Positions 15,255 through 24,012 of a DNA stretch of 64,000 nt are shown here, piece by piece; position 1 is the first letter of the stretch, and each line of letters opens with the position of its first letter. The notes beneath the pieces were generated by a model. It had not been told where the DNA came from. It did no database searches and worked only from the letters and a program-made list of their open reading frames with translations. The position numbers and the translations under genes are program-made. Location: positions 62,001 through 126,000 of the forward strand of contig NZ_WKJH01000004.1 in NCBI RefSeq assembly GCF_009674825.1, given 5' to 3'. This DNA is from Maribacter luteus (GTDB lineage Bacteria > Bacteroidota > Bacteroidia > Flavobacteriales > Flavobacteriaceae).

Positions 15255-16799
15255 TTATTTAGATTCAAAAACAATAAAAGGTATAATCATTTCTTCTAGA
15301 GAAACCCCACCATGTTGGTAGGTGTTTCGATAATAACCCACGTAATGGTTGTAATTATTGGGATAAGCGAAAAAGAGGTCGTTTTTGGCAAAAATGAACG
15401 AGCTGCTCATGTTAATACTGGGTAAATGTATATCAGCAGGGTTCTTTGCCTCTAAAACATCCTTATCTTCATAACTTAAACTACGTCCTGTTTTGTACCG
15501 AAGGTTTAAACTGGTTTCTTTATCCCCAATCACCTTAGATGGCTGTTTTACGTTAATGGTACCGTGATCTGTGGTAATAATCAATTTAAGCCCCATATGT
15601 TGGGCTTGCTGAATAATTTCCAATAACGGGGAGTTCTTGAACCAACTCTGGGTCAAGGAACGATACGCCTTATCGTTCGATGCCAGTTCCTTGATAACTT
15701 CCATTTCTGTTTTTGAGTGGGATAGCATATCCACAAAATTATAGACGATTACCGTTAAGTCATTGTCTTTTTGTGATTTGAAGTTTTGGGACAACTGTTT
15801 TCCCTGCTTTAAACTACTTATTTTATGGTATTCCCATTTAAGAGGTAAGTTCAAACGCTTAAGCTGCTCTTCTAAAAACCTATCTTCAAATAGGTTTTTC
15901 CCCCCTTCTTCCGTGTCATTTTTCCACCATTCGGGGAACCTTTTTTCCATGGCCAAAGGGGTTAGCCCTGAAAAAATTGCGTTACGTGCGTATTGCGTGG
16001 CCGTTGGCAAAATACTGGTATAGGACTTTTCTTTTGTTTTTTTGTAGAACGGACTAACCGTACTTTCAAAAGCCAGCCATTGATCATATCTTAAATTGTC
16101 GATAACGACTAGTAAGGTCGGAGTATCGATTATTTCTGGTTTGATCCATTTTTTGAATAGGGTATGGGACATTACCGGGCCGTCATTATCATTTAACCAT
16201 TCTTCATAATTACGCTCCACGAATTTACCAAACTGATTGTTGGCTTCGGTTTTTTGGGACTCCAATATTTCAATTAACCCGGTATCTTCGATATTCTCAA
16301 GACGCAACTCCCAGTGTATCAATTTTCGGTATAACTCGACCCATTCATCATAAGAATTGACCATCGAAAGATCCATTGCTATTTTTCTGAATTCTTGTTG
16401 GTAATCCGCTGTAGTGCGTTCCGATACCAGTCGAGAATGGTCCAAATTCTTTTTTAGGGACAATAATATCTGATTAGGGTTAACAGGCTTAATTAGATAA
16501 TCCGCTATTTTTGAACCAATGGCCTCTTCCATGATTAGCTCTTCCTCACTTTTGGTAATCATGACCACGGGGATTGAGGAGTTTATCAATTTGATCTCAC
16601 TCAAGGTTTCCAATCCTGAAAGACCGGGCATATTCTCATCCAAAAAAATAATATTGACAGGTATTTTCTGGATCTCTTCCAACGCTTCCTGTCCACTTTG
16701 GCAAGTAACAACCTCATAATTCTTCTTTTCCAAAAACAGAATATGTGGTTTTAAAAGATCGATTTCATCATCGACCCAAAGGATTGTTATCTTGTTCAT
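15255..16799 (-). CDS. porX: T9SS response regulator PorX (receiver plus PglZ domain)
   Basis: Two-component regulator of the type IX secretion system. Residues 1-120 are a receiver domain (acidic pocket VDDE at 9-12, phospho-acceptor Asp54 in FLDENMPG, Lys of the LIKPVNPNQ motif near 104). Residues about 200-510 form a PglZ alkaline-phosphatase-superfamily domain, with metal and nucleophile motifs VVIDNLRYDQW, PTATQYARNAIFSGL and IITTDHGTINV. In Porphyromonas and Flavobacterium, PorX works with the kinase PorY, and the PglZ part is known to hydrolyse oligonucleotides. No porY is in the window. It heads a porX-tsaE transcript and is divergent from the HD-domain gene. Confidence 0.93.
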   Translation of the reverse strand: MNKITILWVDDEIDLLKPHILFLEKKNYEVVTCQSGQEALEEIQKIPVNIIFLDENMPGLSGLETLSEIKLINSSIPVVMITKSEEELIMEEAIGSKIADYLIKPVNPNQILLSLKKNLDHSRLVSERTTADYQQEFRKIAMDLSMVNSYDEWVELYRKLIHWELRLENIEDTGLIEILESQKTEANNQFGKFVERNYEEWLNDNDGPVMSHTLFKKWIKPEIIDTPTLLVVIDNLRYDQWLAFESTVSPFYKKTKEKSYTSILPTATQYARNAIFSGLTPLAMEKRFPEWWKNDTEEGGKNLFEDRFLEEQLKRLNLPLKWEYHKISSLKQGKQLSQNFKSQKDNDLTVIVYNFVDMLSHSKTEMEVIKELASNDKAYRSLTQSWFKNSPLLEIIQQAQHMGLKLIITTDHGTINVKQPSKVIGDKETSLNLRYKTGRSLSYEDKDVLEAKNPADIHLPSINMSSSFIFAKNDLFFAYPNNYNHYVGYYRNTYQHGGVSLEEMIIPFIVFESK

Positions 16800-16917
16800 A
16801 GTATGATAAATGTATTATTTATGGCTTGAAAGGTTTAAAAAAATCAGAAATACAGACTATTCAAATCCAAACACTAGGGCAACCCGGTTAAATGCTAGGG
16901 TTATCGTTTCAAATGTA

Positions 16918-16925
16918 TAACTTTG
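16918..16925 (+). promoter_or_regulatory. Putative -7 promoter box (TAACTTTG) of the HD-domain gene
   Basis: TAACTTTG matches TAnnTTTG. It lies inside the longest possible reading frame (ATG 16892) but 23 bp before the TTG at 16949, and so argues for the TTG start. Confidence 0.45.
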
Positions 16926-16948
16926 ATCTTTATTTAAAAAAAGCCATT

Positions 16949-18178
16949 TTGACAAATTCAAACAAGCTTAAAATATTCAATGATCCAATTTACGGATTTA
17001 TTAGAATTCCCAGCACACTGATATTTAACCTCATTGAAGAACCCTATTTTCAGCGTTTACGCAGAATTTCACAAATGGGATTGTCCTATTTGGTATATCC
17101 TGGGGCCCATCACACCCGTTTTCACCACGCCTTGGGCTGCATGCATTTAATGCAACATGCCGTACAAGTGCTTCGTTTTAAGGGTATTGAAATAACAAAA
17201 GAAGAGGAAGAAGGTTTGTTGATAGCTATTTTATTGCACGATATTGGTCACGGCCCTTTCTCACATGCGATGGAGAACAGTATCGTAGAGGGTATTTCCC
17301 ACGAAGAAATCTCCTTACTGTTCATGAAGGAACTTAATAAGAAGTTTAACGGAAGTTTAACGCTTGCCATTGATATCTTTCAAGGGGTTTACCATAAAAA
17401 TTTCTTCCATCAATTAATGTCCAGTCAATTGGATATGGACAGAATGGATTATTTAAAACGTGATAGTTTCTATACAGGGGTTGCTGAAGGAAGCATAAAT
17501 GCCGAAAGACTCATTAGCATGCTCAATGTTGTGGACAATGAACTTGTGGTTGAGGAAAAAGGGGTGTATTCGGTCGAAAAATTCTTGATGGCAAGGAGAT
17601 TTATGTATTGGCAGGTATACTTACATAAAACCGGTCTAGCGGCCGAACAACTTTTAATTAGAATTTTAAAAAGGGCCAAGGAACTTTTGGTAAAAGGAGT
17701 ACAACTGAATTGCAGTGAATCTTTATTGTTCTTCATGGAGAATAAGGTTGATGTGAATAACTTCTCCTCTAAAAATTTATATCAATTCTCCCAATTAGAT
17801 GATACTGATATAATTTCAGCTTTAAAGCAATGGCAATATCATGATGATTTTATTCTTTCCAAATTAAGTGGAATGATCATCAATAGAAAGTTGCTTACGA
17901 TTAAGTTGAAAAACAAAGCTATGTCATCTAGAAAGGTGCGCGAACAGTTCGACAAAACCAAAAATAAATGGGGACTTTCCGATGATGAAACCTCATATTT
18001 CGTGTTTACCGGGGAGATCACCAATAGGGCTTATAATATTGACAAACAGAATATTAACATCTTGCGAAAGGACGGTAAACTTAAAGATGTAGCAAAGGCC
18101 TCCGATCATTTGAATTTAAAAACCCTCTCAAAAGAAGTAACGAAATATTATATCTGTTACCCTAAAGAAACTGTTTAA
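16949..18178 (+). CDS. HD-domain phosphohydrolase (dNTPase / SAMHD1-like)
   Basis: About 409 residues. The HD metal-binding motifs are HHTRFHHALG, LLHDIGHGPFSHAMEN (the HD pair) and a later aspartate in SSQLDMDRMDYLKRDS. This order and the sequence IFNDPIYGFIRIP at the N-terminus match the dNTP triphosphohydrolase-like family of bacterial HD proteins. Activity on dGTP/dNTPs is a family inference only. I prefer the TTG at 16949 (giving TNSNKLKIFNDP) because homologues begin close to this motif and a -7 box lies upstream of it. The ATG at 16892 would add 19 residues. It is divergent from porX; lpxD follows 23 bp downstream. Confidence 0.85.
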   Translation: MTNSNKLKIFNDPIYGFIRIPSTLIFNLIEEPYFQRLRRISQMGLSYLVYPGAHHTRFHHALGCMHLMQHAVQVLRFKGIEITKEEEEGLLIAILLHDIGHGPFSHAMENSIVEGISHEEISLLFMKELNKKFNGSLTLAIDIFQGVYHKNFFHQLMSSQLDMDRMDYLKRDSFYTGVAEGSINAERLISMLNVVDNELVVEEKGVYSVEKFLMARRFMYWQVYLHKTGLAAEQLLIRILKRAKELLVKGVQLNCSESLLFFMENKVDVNNFSSKNLYQFSQLDDTDIISALKQWQYHDDFILSKLSGMIINRKLLTIKLKNKAMSSRKVREQFDKTKNKWGLSDDETSYFVFTGEITNRAYNIDKQNINILRKDGKLKDVAKASDHLNLKTLSKEVTKYYICYPKETV

Positions 18179-18188
18179 CTATTTTTCT

Positions 18189-18196
18189 TACTTTTG
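18189..18196 (+). promoter_or_regulatory. Putative -7 promoter box (TACTTTTG) immediately before lpxD
   Basis: TACTTTTG fits TAnnTTTG and ends 5 bp before the ATG at 18202. Transcription would start at about the start codon, giving an almost leaderless mRNA. The GTG at 18196 overlaps the box and is therefore unlikely to be the start. Confidence 0.45.
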
Positions 18197-18201
18197 TGGC
18201 C

Positions 18202-19239
18202 ATGGTATTTACAGCAGGTCAGATTGCGGGCATTTTAGAGGGCGAAGTCGAGGGTAACCCCGAGATTTCAGTCCATAAACTCGCTAAGATAGAAGAGGGC
18301 GAGACAGGTTCGTTGACATTTTTGGCCAACCCCAAGTACACTTCTCATATATACACTACGAAAGCTTCGGTTACTATTGTAAATAAGGATTTTATTCCCG
18401 AACAGCAGATTGAAACCACTATGATAAAGGTGGATGATGCTTATGAATCCTTTTCAAAATTATTGCAATATTACAATGAAGTAAAGAATAATAAAACAGG
18501 TATAGAATCACCTGTTTTCAAAGCCGAGGACGCAGTCTATGGAGACAATTTTTATCTCGGTGCGTTCGCATATATCGGTAACAAGGTAACTATTGGCAAT
18601 AACGTAAAAATCTATCCGAATGCATTTATAGGCGACAATGTCAAGATCGATGACAATGTGACCATATTTGCAGGAGCCAGGATTTATTCTGAAACTGTCA
18701 TAGGTAAAAATTGCATGATTCATAGTGGTGCCATCATAGGCGCCGATGGCTTTGGATATTCCCCTAATAAAGACGGTGAATTCATTAGGATACCCCAAAC
18801 AGGAAACGTTGTTTTAGAAGATAATGTAGATGTGGGTGCGGGTACTACTATTGATCGGGCCACTCTGGGCTCCACCCTTATAAAAAAAGGGGTTAAATTA
18901 GATAACCAAATACAGATAGCACATAATGTCGAAATCGGGGAAAACACGGTCATTGCTGCCCAAACGGGAATTGCGGGCTCTGCCAAAATCGGCAAAAATT
19001 GCATGATCGGTGGGCAAGTAGGCATAGTTGGCCATATTACAATAGGTGACAATGTTAAAATACAGGCTCAATCCGGTATTGGTAGAAATATAAAGGACAA
19101 TGAGGTTTTGCAAGGATCACCTTCGTTGGCCTATGGAGATTTCAATAAATCCTATGTTCATTTTAAGAACTTACCAAAGATTATAAAGCAAATTGAAAAA
19201 CTTGAAAAAAAGATTAACGGTGATCACAACAACGAATAA
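18202..19239 (+). CDS. lpxD: UDP-3-O-acylglucosamine N-acyltransferase
   Basis: Third step of lipid A synthesis: transfers a second 3-hydroxyacyl chain from ACP to the amino group of UDP-3-O-acyl-GlcN. The 345-residue protein has the N-terminal uridine-binding domain (LTFLANPKYTSHIY) and a long left-handed beta-helix of hexapeptide repeats (IGNNVKIYPNAFIGDNVKID and many more). The catalytic His is His241 in QIAHNVEIG, matching E. coli His239. I chose the ATG at 18202 rather than the GTG at 18196 because of the promoter box. The 3' end overlaps the next gene, so lpxD, lpxC/fabZ and lpxA form a tight operon. Confidence 0.93.
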   Translation: MVFTAGQIAGILEGEVEGNPEISVHKLAKIEEGETGSLTFLANPKYTSHIYTTKASVTIVNKDFIPEQQIETTMIKVDDAYESFSKLLQYYNEVKNNKTGIESPVFKAEDAVYGDNFYLGAFAYIGNKVTIGNNVKIYPNAFIGDNVKIDDNVTIFAGARIYSETVIGKNCMIHSGAIIGADGFGYSPNKDGEFIRIPQTGNVVLEDNVDVGAGTTIDRATLGSTLIKKGVKLDNQIQIAHNVEIGENTVIAAQTGIAGSAKIGKNCMIGGQVGIVGHITIGDNVKIQAQSGIGRNIKDNEVLQGSPSLAYGDFNKSYVHFKNLPKIIKQIEKLEKKINGDHNNE

Positions 19240-20620
19240 ACAAAGAACCATTGCAAAGGAGGTTACACTAACAGGTGTAGGGCTACATACAGGGGGTAAT
19301 GTTACTTTGAAATTCACACCTGCTCCCGAAAACCATGGTTATGCCTTTAAAAGAGTAGATTTAGAGGGTGAACCTATTATAGAAGCAGATGCCAATTATG
19401 TGGTCAACACCCAAAGAGGCACCAACTTAGAGAAAAGAGGGGTAAAGATCCAAACTTCAGAACATGTTTTGGCCGCTTTGGTCGGTTTGGAAATCGATAA
19501 CGTTATTATTGAGCTAAACTCACCAGAACCCCCGATAATGGACGGATCTTCCAAATTTTTCGTTGAAGCCTTGGAAAATGCAGGAATTGTTGAGCAAGAA
19601 GCTGAAAGAGAAGAGTACGTTGTCAAAGATGTCATATCTTATAAGGACGAGGCCACCGGGAGTGAGATAACCATTATACCTTCAGATACTTATCAAATAA
19701 CCGCAATGGTAGATTTTGGTACGAAGGTGTTGGGAACCCAAAATGCCAACTTGCAAAAATTATCCGATTTCAAGACTGAAATCTCCAATGCACGAACCTT
19801 TAGTTTCCTTCATGAATTGGAAACGCTTTTGGAAAACGGTTTGATAAAAGGAGGAGATCTCAACAATGCCATCGTTTATGTGGATAAGGAGATTTCACCA
19901 GAAACCATGAGCAAACTGGAGAAAGCCTTCAATAAGAAGAAACTTTCCGTAAAACCAAACGGAATCTTAGATAATTTGACACTTCATCAACCCAATGAGG
20001 CAGCCCGTCATAAATTACTGGATGTAATCGGTGATTTGGCATTGGCCGGGATTAGGATTAGGGGTAAGGTCATTGCGAACAAGCCTGGACATTTTGTGAA
20101 TACACAATTTGCCAAGAAATTATCGAAAATCATTAAAATGGAAAAAAGGAATAACATTCCTAAATATGACCTGAGTCAGCCGCCATTGATGGATATTCAT
20201 CAAATCATGGCCATGCTGCCCCACAGGCCCCCGTTTTTATTGATCGATAGGATCTTGGAACTTTCAGAAACCCATGTTGTAGGCATGAAGAACGTCACCA
20301 TGAACGAACCCTTCTTTGTAGGGCATTTTCCTGGGGCTCCCGTTATGCCAGGTGTGTTGCAAGTAGAAGCAATGGCTCAAACCGGAGGAATACTCGTCTT
20401 AAGTACGGTTCCGGATCCAGAAAATTACCTCACCTTGTTTATGAAAATAGACAATGTCAAATTCAAACAAAAAGTACTACCCGGAGATACACTTATTTTC
20501 CATTGTAGCTTAATTACTCCTATACGTAGGGGAATTTGTCATATGCAAGCGTATGCTTATGCCAATGATAAATTGGTATGTGAGGCCGAAATGATGGCCC
20601 AAATCATAAAAAAGAATTAA
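19220..20620 (+). CDS. lpxC/fabZ: Bifunctional UDP-3-O-acyl-GlcNAc deacetylase / (3R)-hydroxyacyl-ACP dehydratase
   Basis: Fusion of LpxC, the committed zinc deacetylase of lipid A synthesis, with FabZ, the fatty-acid elongation dehydratase. LpxC part (about residues 5-310): zinc ligands in SEHVLAALVGL and in RHKLLDVIGDLAL (His and Asp). FabZ part (about 320-465): LPHRPPFLLIDRI with the catalytic His, and GHFPGAPVMPGVLQVEAMAQ with the catalytic Glu. The fusion is usual in Bacteroidota. The start is uncertain: an in-frame TTG lies at 19193, but GTG at 19220 begins close to the conserved RTIAKEVTLTGVGLHTGG and gives a 20-bp overlap with lpxD. LpxC and FabZ draw on the same 3-hydroxyacyl-ACP pool, so fusion fixes their ratio. 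Confidence 0.93.
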   Translation: MITTTNKQRTIAKEVTLTGVGLHTGGNVTLKFTPAPENHGYAFKRVDLEGEPIIEADANYVVNTQRGTNLEKRGVKIQTSEHVLAALVGLEIDNVIIELNSPEPPIMDGSSKFFVEALENAGIVEQEAEREEYVVKDVISYKDEATGSEITIIPSDTYQITAMVDFGTKVLGTQNANLQKLSDFKTEISNARTFSFLHELETLLENGLIKGGDLNNAIVYVDKEISPETMSKLEKAFNKKKLSVKPNGILDNLTLHQPNEAARHKLLDVIGDLALAGIRIRGKVIANKPGHFVNTQFAKKLSKIIKMEKRNNIPKYDLSQPPLMDIHQIMAMLPHRPPFLLIDRILELSETHVVGMKNVTMNEPFFVGHFPGAPVMPGVLQVEAMAQTGGILVLSTVPDPENYLTLFMKIDNVKFKQKVLPGDTLIFHCSLITPIRRGICHMQAYAYANDKLVCEAEMMAQIIKKN

Positions 20621-20621
20621 T

Positions 20622-21407
20622 ATGAACCAACCGCTTGCCTATATTCATCCGGGCGCTAAGATTGCAAAAAACGTTGTCGTTGAACCATTTACCACCATAC
20701 ATAATAATGTTACTATAGGTGATGGTACTTGGATCGGATCTAACGTAACCATAATGGAGGGGGCTCGTATCGGAAAAAATTGTAATATTTTTCCAGGTGC
20801 AGTGATCTCTGCTTCACCCCAAGATTTAAAATATGAAGGGGAAGAAACCGTGGTGATTATTGGGGATAATACTACAATTAGGGAATGTGCGACTATTCAT
20901 AAAGGCACTTCTGACAGGATGAAAACGGTAATTGGCAATAATTGTCTTATTATGGCCTATTGCCATATTGCACACGACTGTCTTGTTGGGGATAATTGTA
21001 TTTTCTCAAACAATTCTACACTGGCCGGTCACGTTACCATTGGAGATAATGTTATTTTAGCCGGTCTTGTGGCTGTGCATCAATTTGTATCCATAGGTGG
21101 TCACGCTTTCGTTACTGGGGGATCCTTGGTACGAAAAGACGTTCCTCCCTACGTAAAAGCGGCACGTGAACCATTATCCTATGTGGGTATAAATTCAGTA
21201 GGTTTACGAAGAAGAGGTTACACTTCAGAAAAAATACACGAGATACAGAACATATATAGAATACTGTATCAAAAACATTATAATAATACCCAAGCTGTCC
21301 AGATTATCGAAGCAGAAATGGAAGCAACTCCTGAACGGGATGAAATCCTTCAATTTATCAGGGATTCACAACGAGGTATTATGAAAGGATATTTCAGTAC
21401 TAATTAA
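20622..21407 (+). CDS. lpxA: UDP-N-acetylglucosamine O-acyltransferase
   Basis: First step of lipid A synthesis: 3-O-acylation of UDP-GlcNAc from 3-hydroxyacyl-ACP. The 261-residue trimeric enzyme shows hexapeptide repeats of the left-handed beta-helix (IGDGTWIGSNVTIMEGARIG), the catalytic His in YCHIAHDCLVGDN, and the C-terminal helical domain (GLRRRGYTSEKIHEIQ). It begins 1 bp after lpxC/fabZ, so translation is coupled, and is followed 8 bp later by efp. Confidence 0.95.
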   Translation: MNQPLAYIHPGAKIAKNVVVEPFTTIHNNVTIGDGTWIGSNVTIMEGARIGKNCNIFPGAVISASPQDLKYEGEETVVIIGDNTTIRECATIHKGTSDRMKTVIGNNCLIMAYCHIAHDCLVGDNCIFSNNSTLAGHVTIGDNVILAGLVAVHQFVSIGGHAFVTGGSLVRKDVPPYVKAAREPLSYVGINSVGLRRRGYTSEKIHEIQNIYRILYQKHYNNTQAVQIIEAEMEATPERDEILQFIRDSQRGIMKGYFSTN

Positions 21408-21415
21408 AATAAAAT

Positions 21416-21982
21416 ATGGCATCAACATCAGATATTAGAAAAGGACTTTGCATTAGATATAGTAATGATATTTATAAGGTTATAGAGTTCTTACATGTAA
21501 AACCGGGAAAAGGCCCTGCATTCGTAAGAACCAAACTTAAAAGTGTTACTACCGGAAAAGTAGTTGACAATACATTTTCTGCAGGTCACAAGATTGAGGA
21601 TGTACGTGTTGAAACCCAATCTTTTCAATATTTATATGCGGAAGGGGACACCTTTCATTTTATGAATACGACGGACTATAATCAGATTACGCTTGAAAAA
21701 AGCTCTTTAGATGCTCCGGATTTGTTGAAAGAAGGAGAGGTTGTAACAATATTGTTCAATACGGAAGACAATATGCCTTTATCCGTAGATATGCCGGCCA
21801 GTGTAATATTGGAGGTAACCCATGCAGAACCGGGAGTAAAAGGTAATACTGCTACCAATGCAACCAAACCTGCAACGGTAGAAACAGGAGCTAGGGTCAA
21901 TGTTCCTCTTTTCATTAACGAAGGTGATAAGATCAAAATCGATACCGAAAAGGGCAATTACATGGAAAGGGTAAAGGAATAA
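21416..21982 (+). CDS. efp: Translation elongation factor P
   Basis: Relieves ribosome stalling at polyproline stretches. The 188-residue, three-beta-barrel protein has the usual EF-P length. The loop that enters the peptidyl-transferase centre reads VKPGKGPAFV with Lys32 at its tip, the position equivalent to modified Lys34 of E. coli. The C-terminal OB domain signature is ETGARVNVPLFINEGDKIKI. No EpmA/EpmB modification genes are nearby. It lies between lpxA and an lpxD-like gene, an order I believe is common in flavobacteria. Confidence 0.96.
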   Translation: MASTSDIRKGLCIRYSNDIYKVIEFLHVKPGKGPAFVRTKLKSVTTGKVVDNTFSAGHKIEDVRVETQSFQYLYAEGDTFHFMNTTDYNQITLEKSSLDAPDLLKEGEVVTILFNTEDNMPLSVDMPASVILEVTHAEPGVKGNTATNATKPATVETGARVNVPLFINEGDKIKIDTEKGNYMERVKE

Positions 21983-22004
21983 TTTATTTAATATTTCTTA
22001 CCAA

Positions 22005-22937
22005 ATGAGATTTCCAAATCCGCATACCTTAGAACAGATCGCTACCATTATCAATACCAAATTTGTTGGTCCCGCCGACTTTCAAGTATTGGGAATGAAC
22101 GAGATTCACGTGATACAACAAGGTGAAATAGTTTTTGTTGATCACCCCAAATATTATGATAAAGCTCTAAGCTCCAGGGCCTCTGTTGTTCTTATCAACA
22201 AAGAGGTGGAGTGCCCTGAAGGAAAAGCACTATTGATTTCCGATGATCCATTTAGAGATTTCAATAAATTATCTACATATTTCAAACCCTTTATTAAATC
22301 TACATCTTCCATATCCGAATCGGCAAAAATCGGTGAAGGAACGGTAATACAACCTAACGTATTCATAGGCAATAATGTTACCATCGGAAAAGACTGCCGT
22401 ATTCATTCGAATGTAAGCATTTATGATAATTGTGTCATTGGAGACAATGTCAGTATTCACGCAGGAACCGTATTGGGAGCAGATGCATTTTATTATAAAA
22501 ACAGACCTGAAGGATTTGATAAATTGATATCTTGTGGTCGTGTTGTCCTCGAAGACAATGTTGATTTGGGCGCCCTCTGTACAATTGATAAAGGGGTTAC
22601 CGGTGACACGACTATAGGAAAAGGATCTAAGTTGGATAACCAAGTTCATGTAGGGCATGATACGGTAATTGGTAAAAAATGCCTTATAGCTTCCCAAACA
22701 GGAATTGCCGGTTGTGTAATTATCGAGGATGAAGTTACGATTTGGGGCCAAGTTGGTACTAACAGTGGAATAACCATTGGTGCAAAAGCCGTTATTATGG
22801 GGCAAACGGGAGTGACAAAATCCGTAGCGGGAGGAAAAAGCTATTTTGGGACCCCTATTGAAGAATCCAGGGAAAAGCTAAAGCAATTGGCTTATGTGAA
22901 GAAAATTCCAGAAATAATTGAGAAATTAAAAGAATAA
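22005..22937 (+). CDS. Second LpxD-like acyltransferase (hexapeptide-repeat protein)
   Basis: 310-residue paralogue of the upstream LpxD. It keeps the N-terminal domain (IVFVDHPKYYDKALSS resembles the uridine-binding region), the beta-helix repeats, the segment AGTVLGADAFYYKNRPEG, and the candidate catalytic His in HVGHDTVIG. It is shorter at the C-terminus and lacks the terminal extended helix seen in lpxD at 18202. It could acylate a different UDP-amino sugar or use a different chain length; the sequence does not decide. The 22-bp distance from efp suggests cotranscription with the lipid A block. Confidence 0.85.
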   Translation: MRFPNPHTLEQIATIINTKFVGPADFQVLGMNEIHVIQQGEIVFVDHPKYYDKALSSRASVVLINKEVECPEGKALLISDDPFRDFNKLSTYFKPFIKSTSSISESAKIGEGTVIQPNVFIGNNVTIGKDCRIHSNVSIYDNCVIGDNVSIHAGTVLGADAFYYKNRPEGFDKLISCGRVVLEDNVDLGALCTIDKGVTGDTTIGKGSKLDNQVHVGHDTVIGKKCLIASQTGIAGCVIIEDEVTIWGQVGTNSGITIGAKAVIMGQTGVTKSVAGGKSYFGTPIEESREKLKQLAYVKKIPEIIEKLKE

Positions 22938-22947
22938 CAACTTTAGT

Positions 22948-22977
22948 TTTTGAAATAATAATCAAAAACATATTTTT
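22948..22977 (+). promoter_or_regulatory. Promoter of sucD (TTTG, 18 bp, TATTTTTG)
   Basis: A -33 TTTG (22948-22951) and a -7 TATTTTTG (22970-22977) are separated by 18 bp, close to the Bacteroidota sigma consensus. The ATG lies 27 bp further at 23005. Confidence 0.65.
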
Positions 22978-23004
22978 GTTTCCATATAATTAAAAAAAAC
23001 TTAC

Positions 23005-23877
23005 ATGAGTGTTCTAGTCAACAAAAACTCCAAAATAATAGTTCAAGGATTTACCGGCAGTGAAGGTACCTTCCACGCAGAGCAAATGATAGATTACGGT
23101 ACCAATATTGTTGGTGGTGTAACTCCAGGAAAAGGGGGGCAAGAACACTTGGGAAAGCCCGTTTTCAATACTGTTGAAGAGGCTGTTGAAAAAGTAGGTG
23201 CGGATACCACTATAATTTTTGTGCCGCCAGCTTTTGCTGCTGATGCCATAATGGAGGCGGCTAATGCCGGTATCAAGGTAATCATTACCATTACTGAAGG
23301 TATACCTGTGGCCGATATGGTAAAAGCTGCGGATTATATTAAAGATAAAGACTGCCGTTTAGTAGGTCCAAATTGCCCTGGAGTAATAACCCCGGGTGAG
23401 GCCAAAGTGGGTATAATGCCCGGTTTTGTTTTCAAAAAGGGAAATATAGGCATTGTTTCCAAATCAGGAACTTTAACTTATGAAGCTGCTGATCAAGTGG
23501 TTCGCCAAGGGTTAGGTATTACCACTGCTATTGGAATCGGTGGTGACCCGATTATCGGAACAACAACAAAGGATGCAGTAGAACTATTGATCAATGATCC
23601 TGAAACGGACTGCGTCGTGATGATCGGTGAAATTGGTGGGCAATTAGAGCCAGATGCAGCCAAATGGTACAAAGAAAGTGGTAGTAAGAAACCTATTGTC
23701 GGTTTTATCGCCGGTGAAACCGCACCAGCGGGAAGAACAATGGGACATGCCGGTGCTATTGTTGGAGGAAGTGACGATACCGCACAAGCCAAAAAACGTA
23801 TAATGCGGGAATGTGGAATACATGTGGTGGATTCTCCCGCCGAAATCGGAATAAAAGTTAAGGAAGTAATGGGGTAA
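23005..23877 (+). CDS. sucD: Succinyl-CoA synthetase alpha subunit
   Basis: TCA-cycle enzyme that makes ATP or GTP from succinyl-CoA, with the beta subunit SucC (not in the window). The 290-residue protein has the CoA-binding Rossmann domain ([19 protein letters not shown], then [10 protein letters not shown]). The phosphorylated active-site histidine is His248 in [10 protein letters not shown]. The conserved [14 protein letters not shown] block is present. It is a single gene with a good promoter and a terminator; sucC and sucD are often separated in Bacteroidota. Confidence 0.96.
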   Translation: MSVLVNKNSKIIVQGFTGSEGTFHAEQMIDYGTNIVGGVTPGKGGQEHLGKPVFNTVEEAVEKVGADTTIIFVPPAFAADAIMEAANAGIKVIITITEGIPVADMVKAADYIKDKDCRLVGPNCPGVITPGEAKVGIMPGFVFKKGNIGIVSKSGTLTYEAADQVVRQGLGITTAIGIGGDPIIGTTTKDAVELLINDPETDCVVMIGEIGGQLEPDAAKWYKESGSKKPIVGFIAGETAPAGRTMGHAGAIVGGSDDTAQAKKRIMRECGIHVVDSPAEIGIKVKEVMG

Positions 23878-23912
23878 CCCGTTTCAAAACTTATAAAAGT
23901 TAAATGGAATAC

Positions 23913-23956
23913 TCCCGATTATTCTGAAGATAATTCAGGATTTTCGGGATTTTTTT
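23913..23956 (+). terminator. Rho-independent terminator after sucD
   Basis: The outer stem TCCCGA / TCGGGA (with an inner TTCTGAA / TTCAGGA pairing and a 5-nt loop) is followed by seven T. It separates sucD from fabG. Confidence 0.75.
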
Positions 23957-23977
23957 CATCTTTGGATAAACATAGAC

Positions 23978-23985
23978 TATCTTTG
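23978..23985 (+). promoter_or_regulatory. Putative -7 promoter box (TATCTTTG) of the fabG gene
   Basis: TATCTTTG matches TAnnTTTG and lies 27 bp before the ATG at 24013, directly after the sucD terminator. The -33 element is unclear. Confidence 0.5.
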
Positions 23986-24012
23986 ATAAACAACATAATA
24001 AAGAATTGACCA

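Noticed and set aside
15255-16799. PglZ domain as part of a BREX/Pgl phage-defence system
   Set aside because: The receiver domain in front of PglZ, the tsaE neighbour and the absence of any other BREX gene identify PorX, the T9SS regulator.
22269-22805. 178-codon minus-strand frame inside the second lpxD-like gene
   Set aside because: Hexapeptide-repeat genes often leave long antisense frames open. The translation shows no domain.
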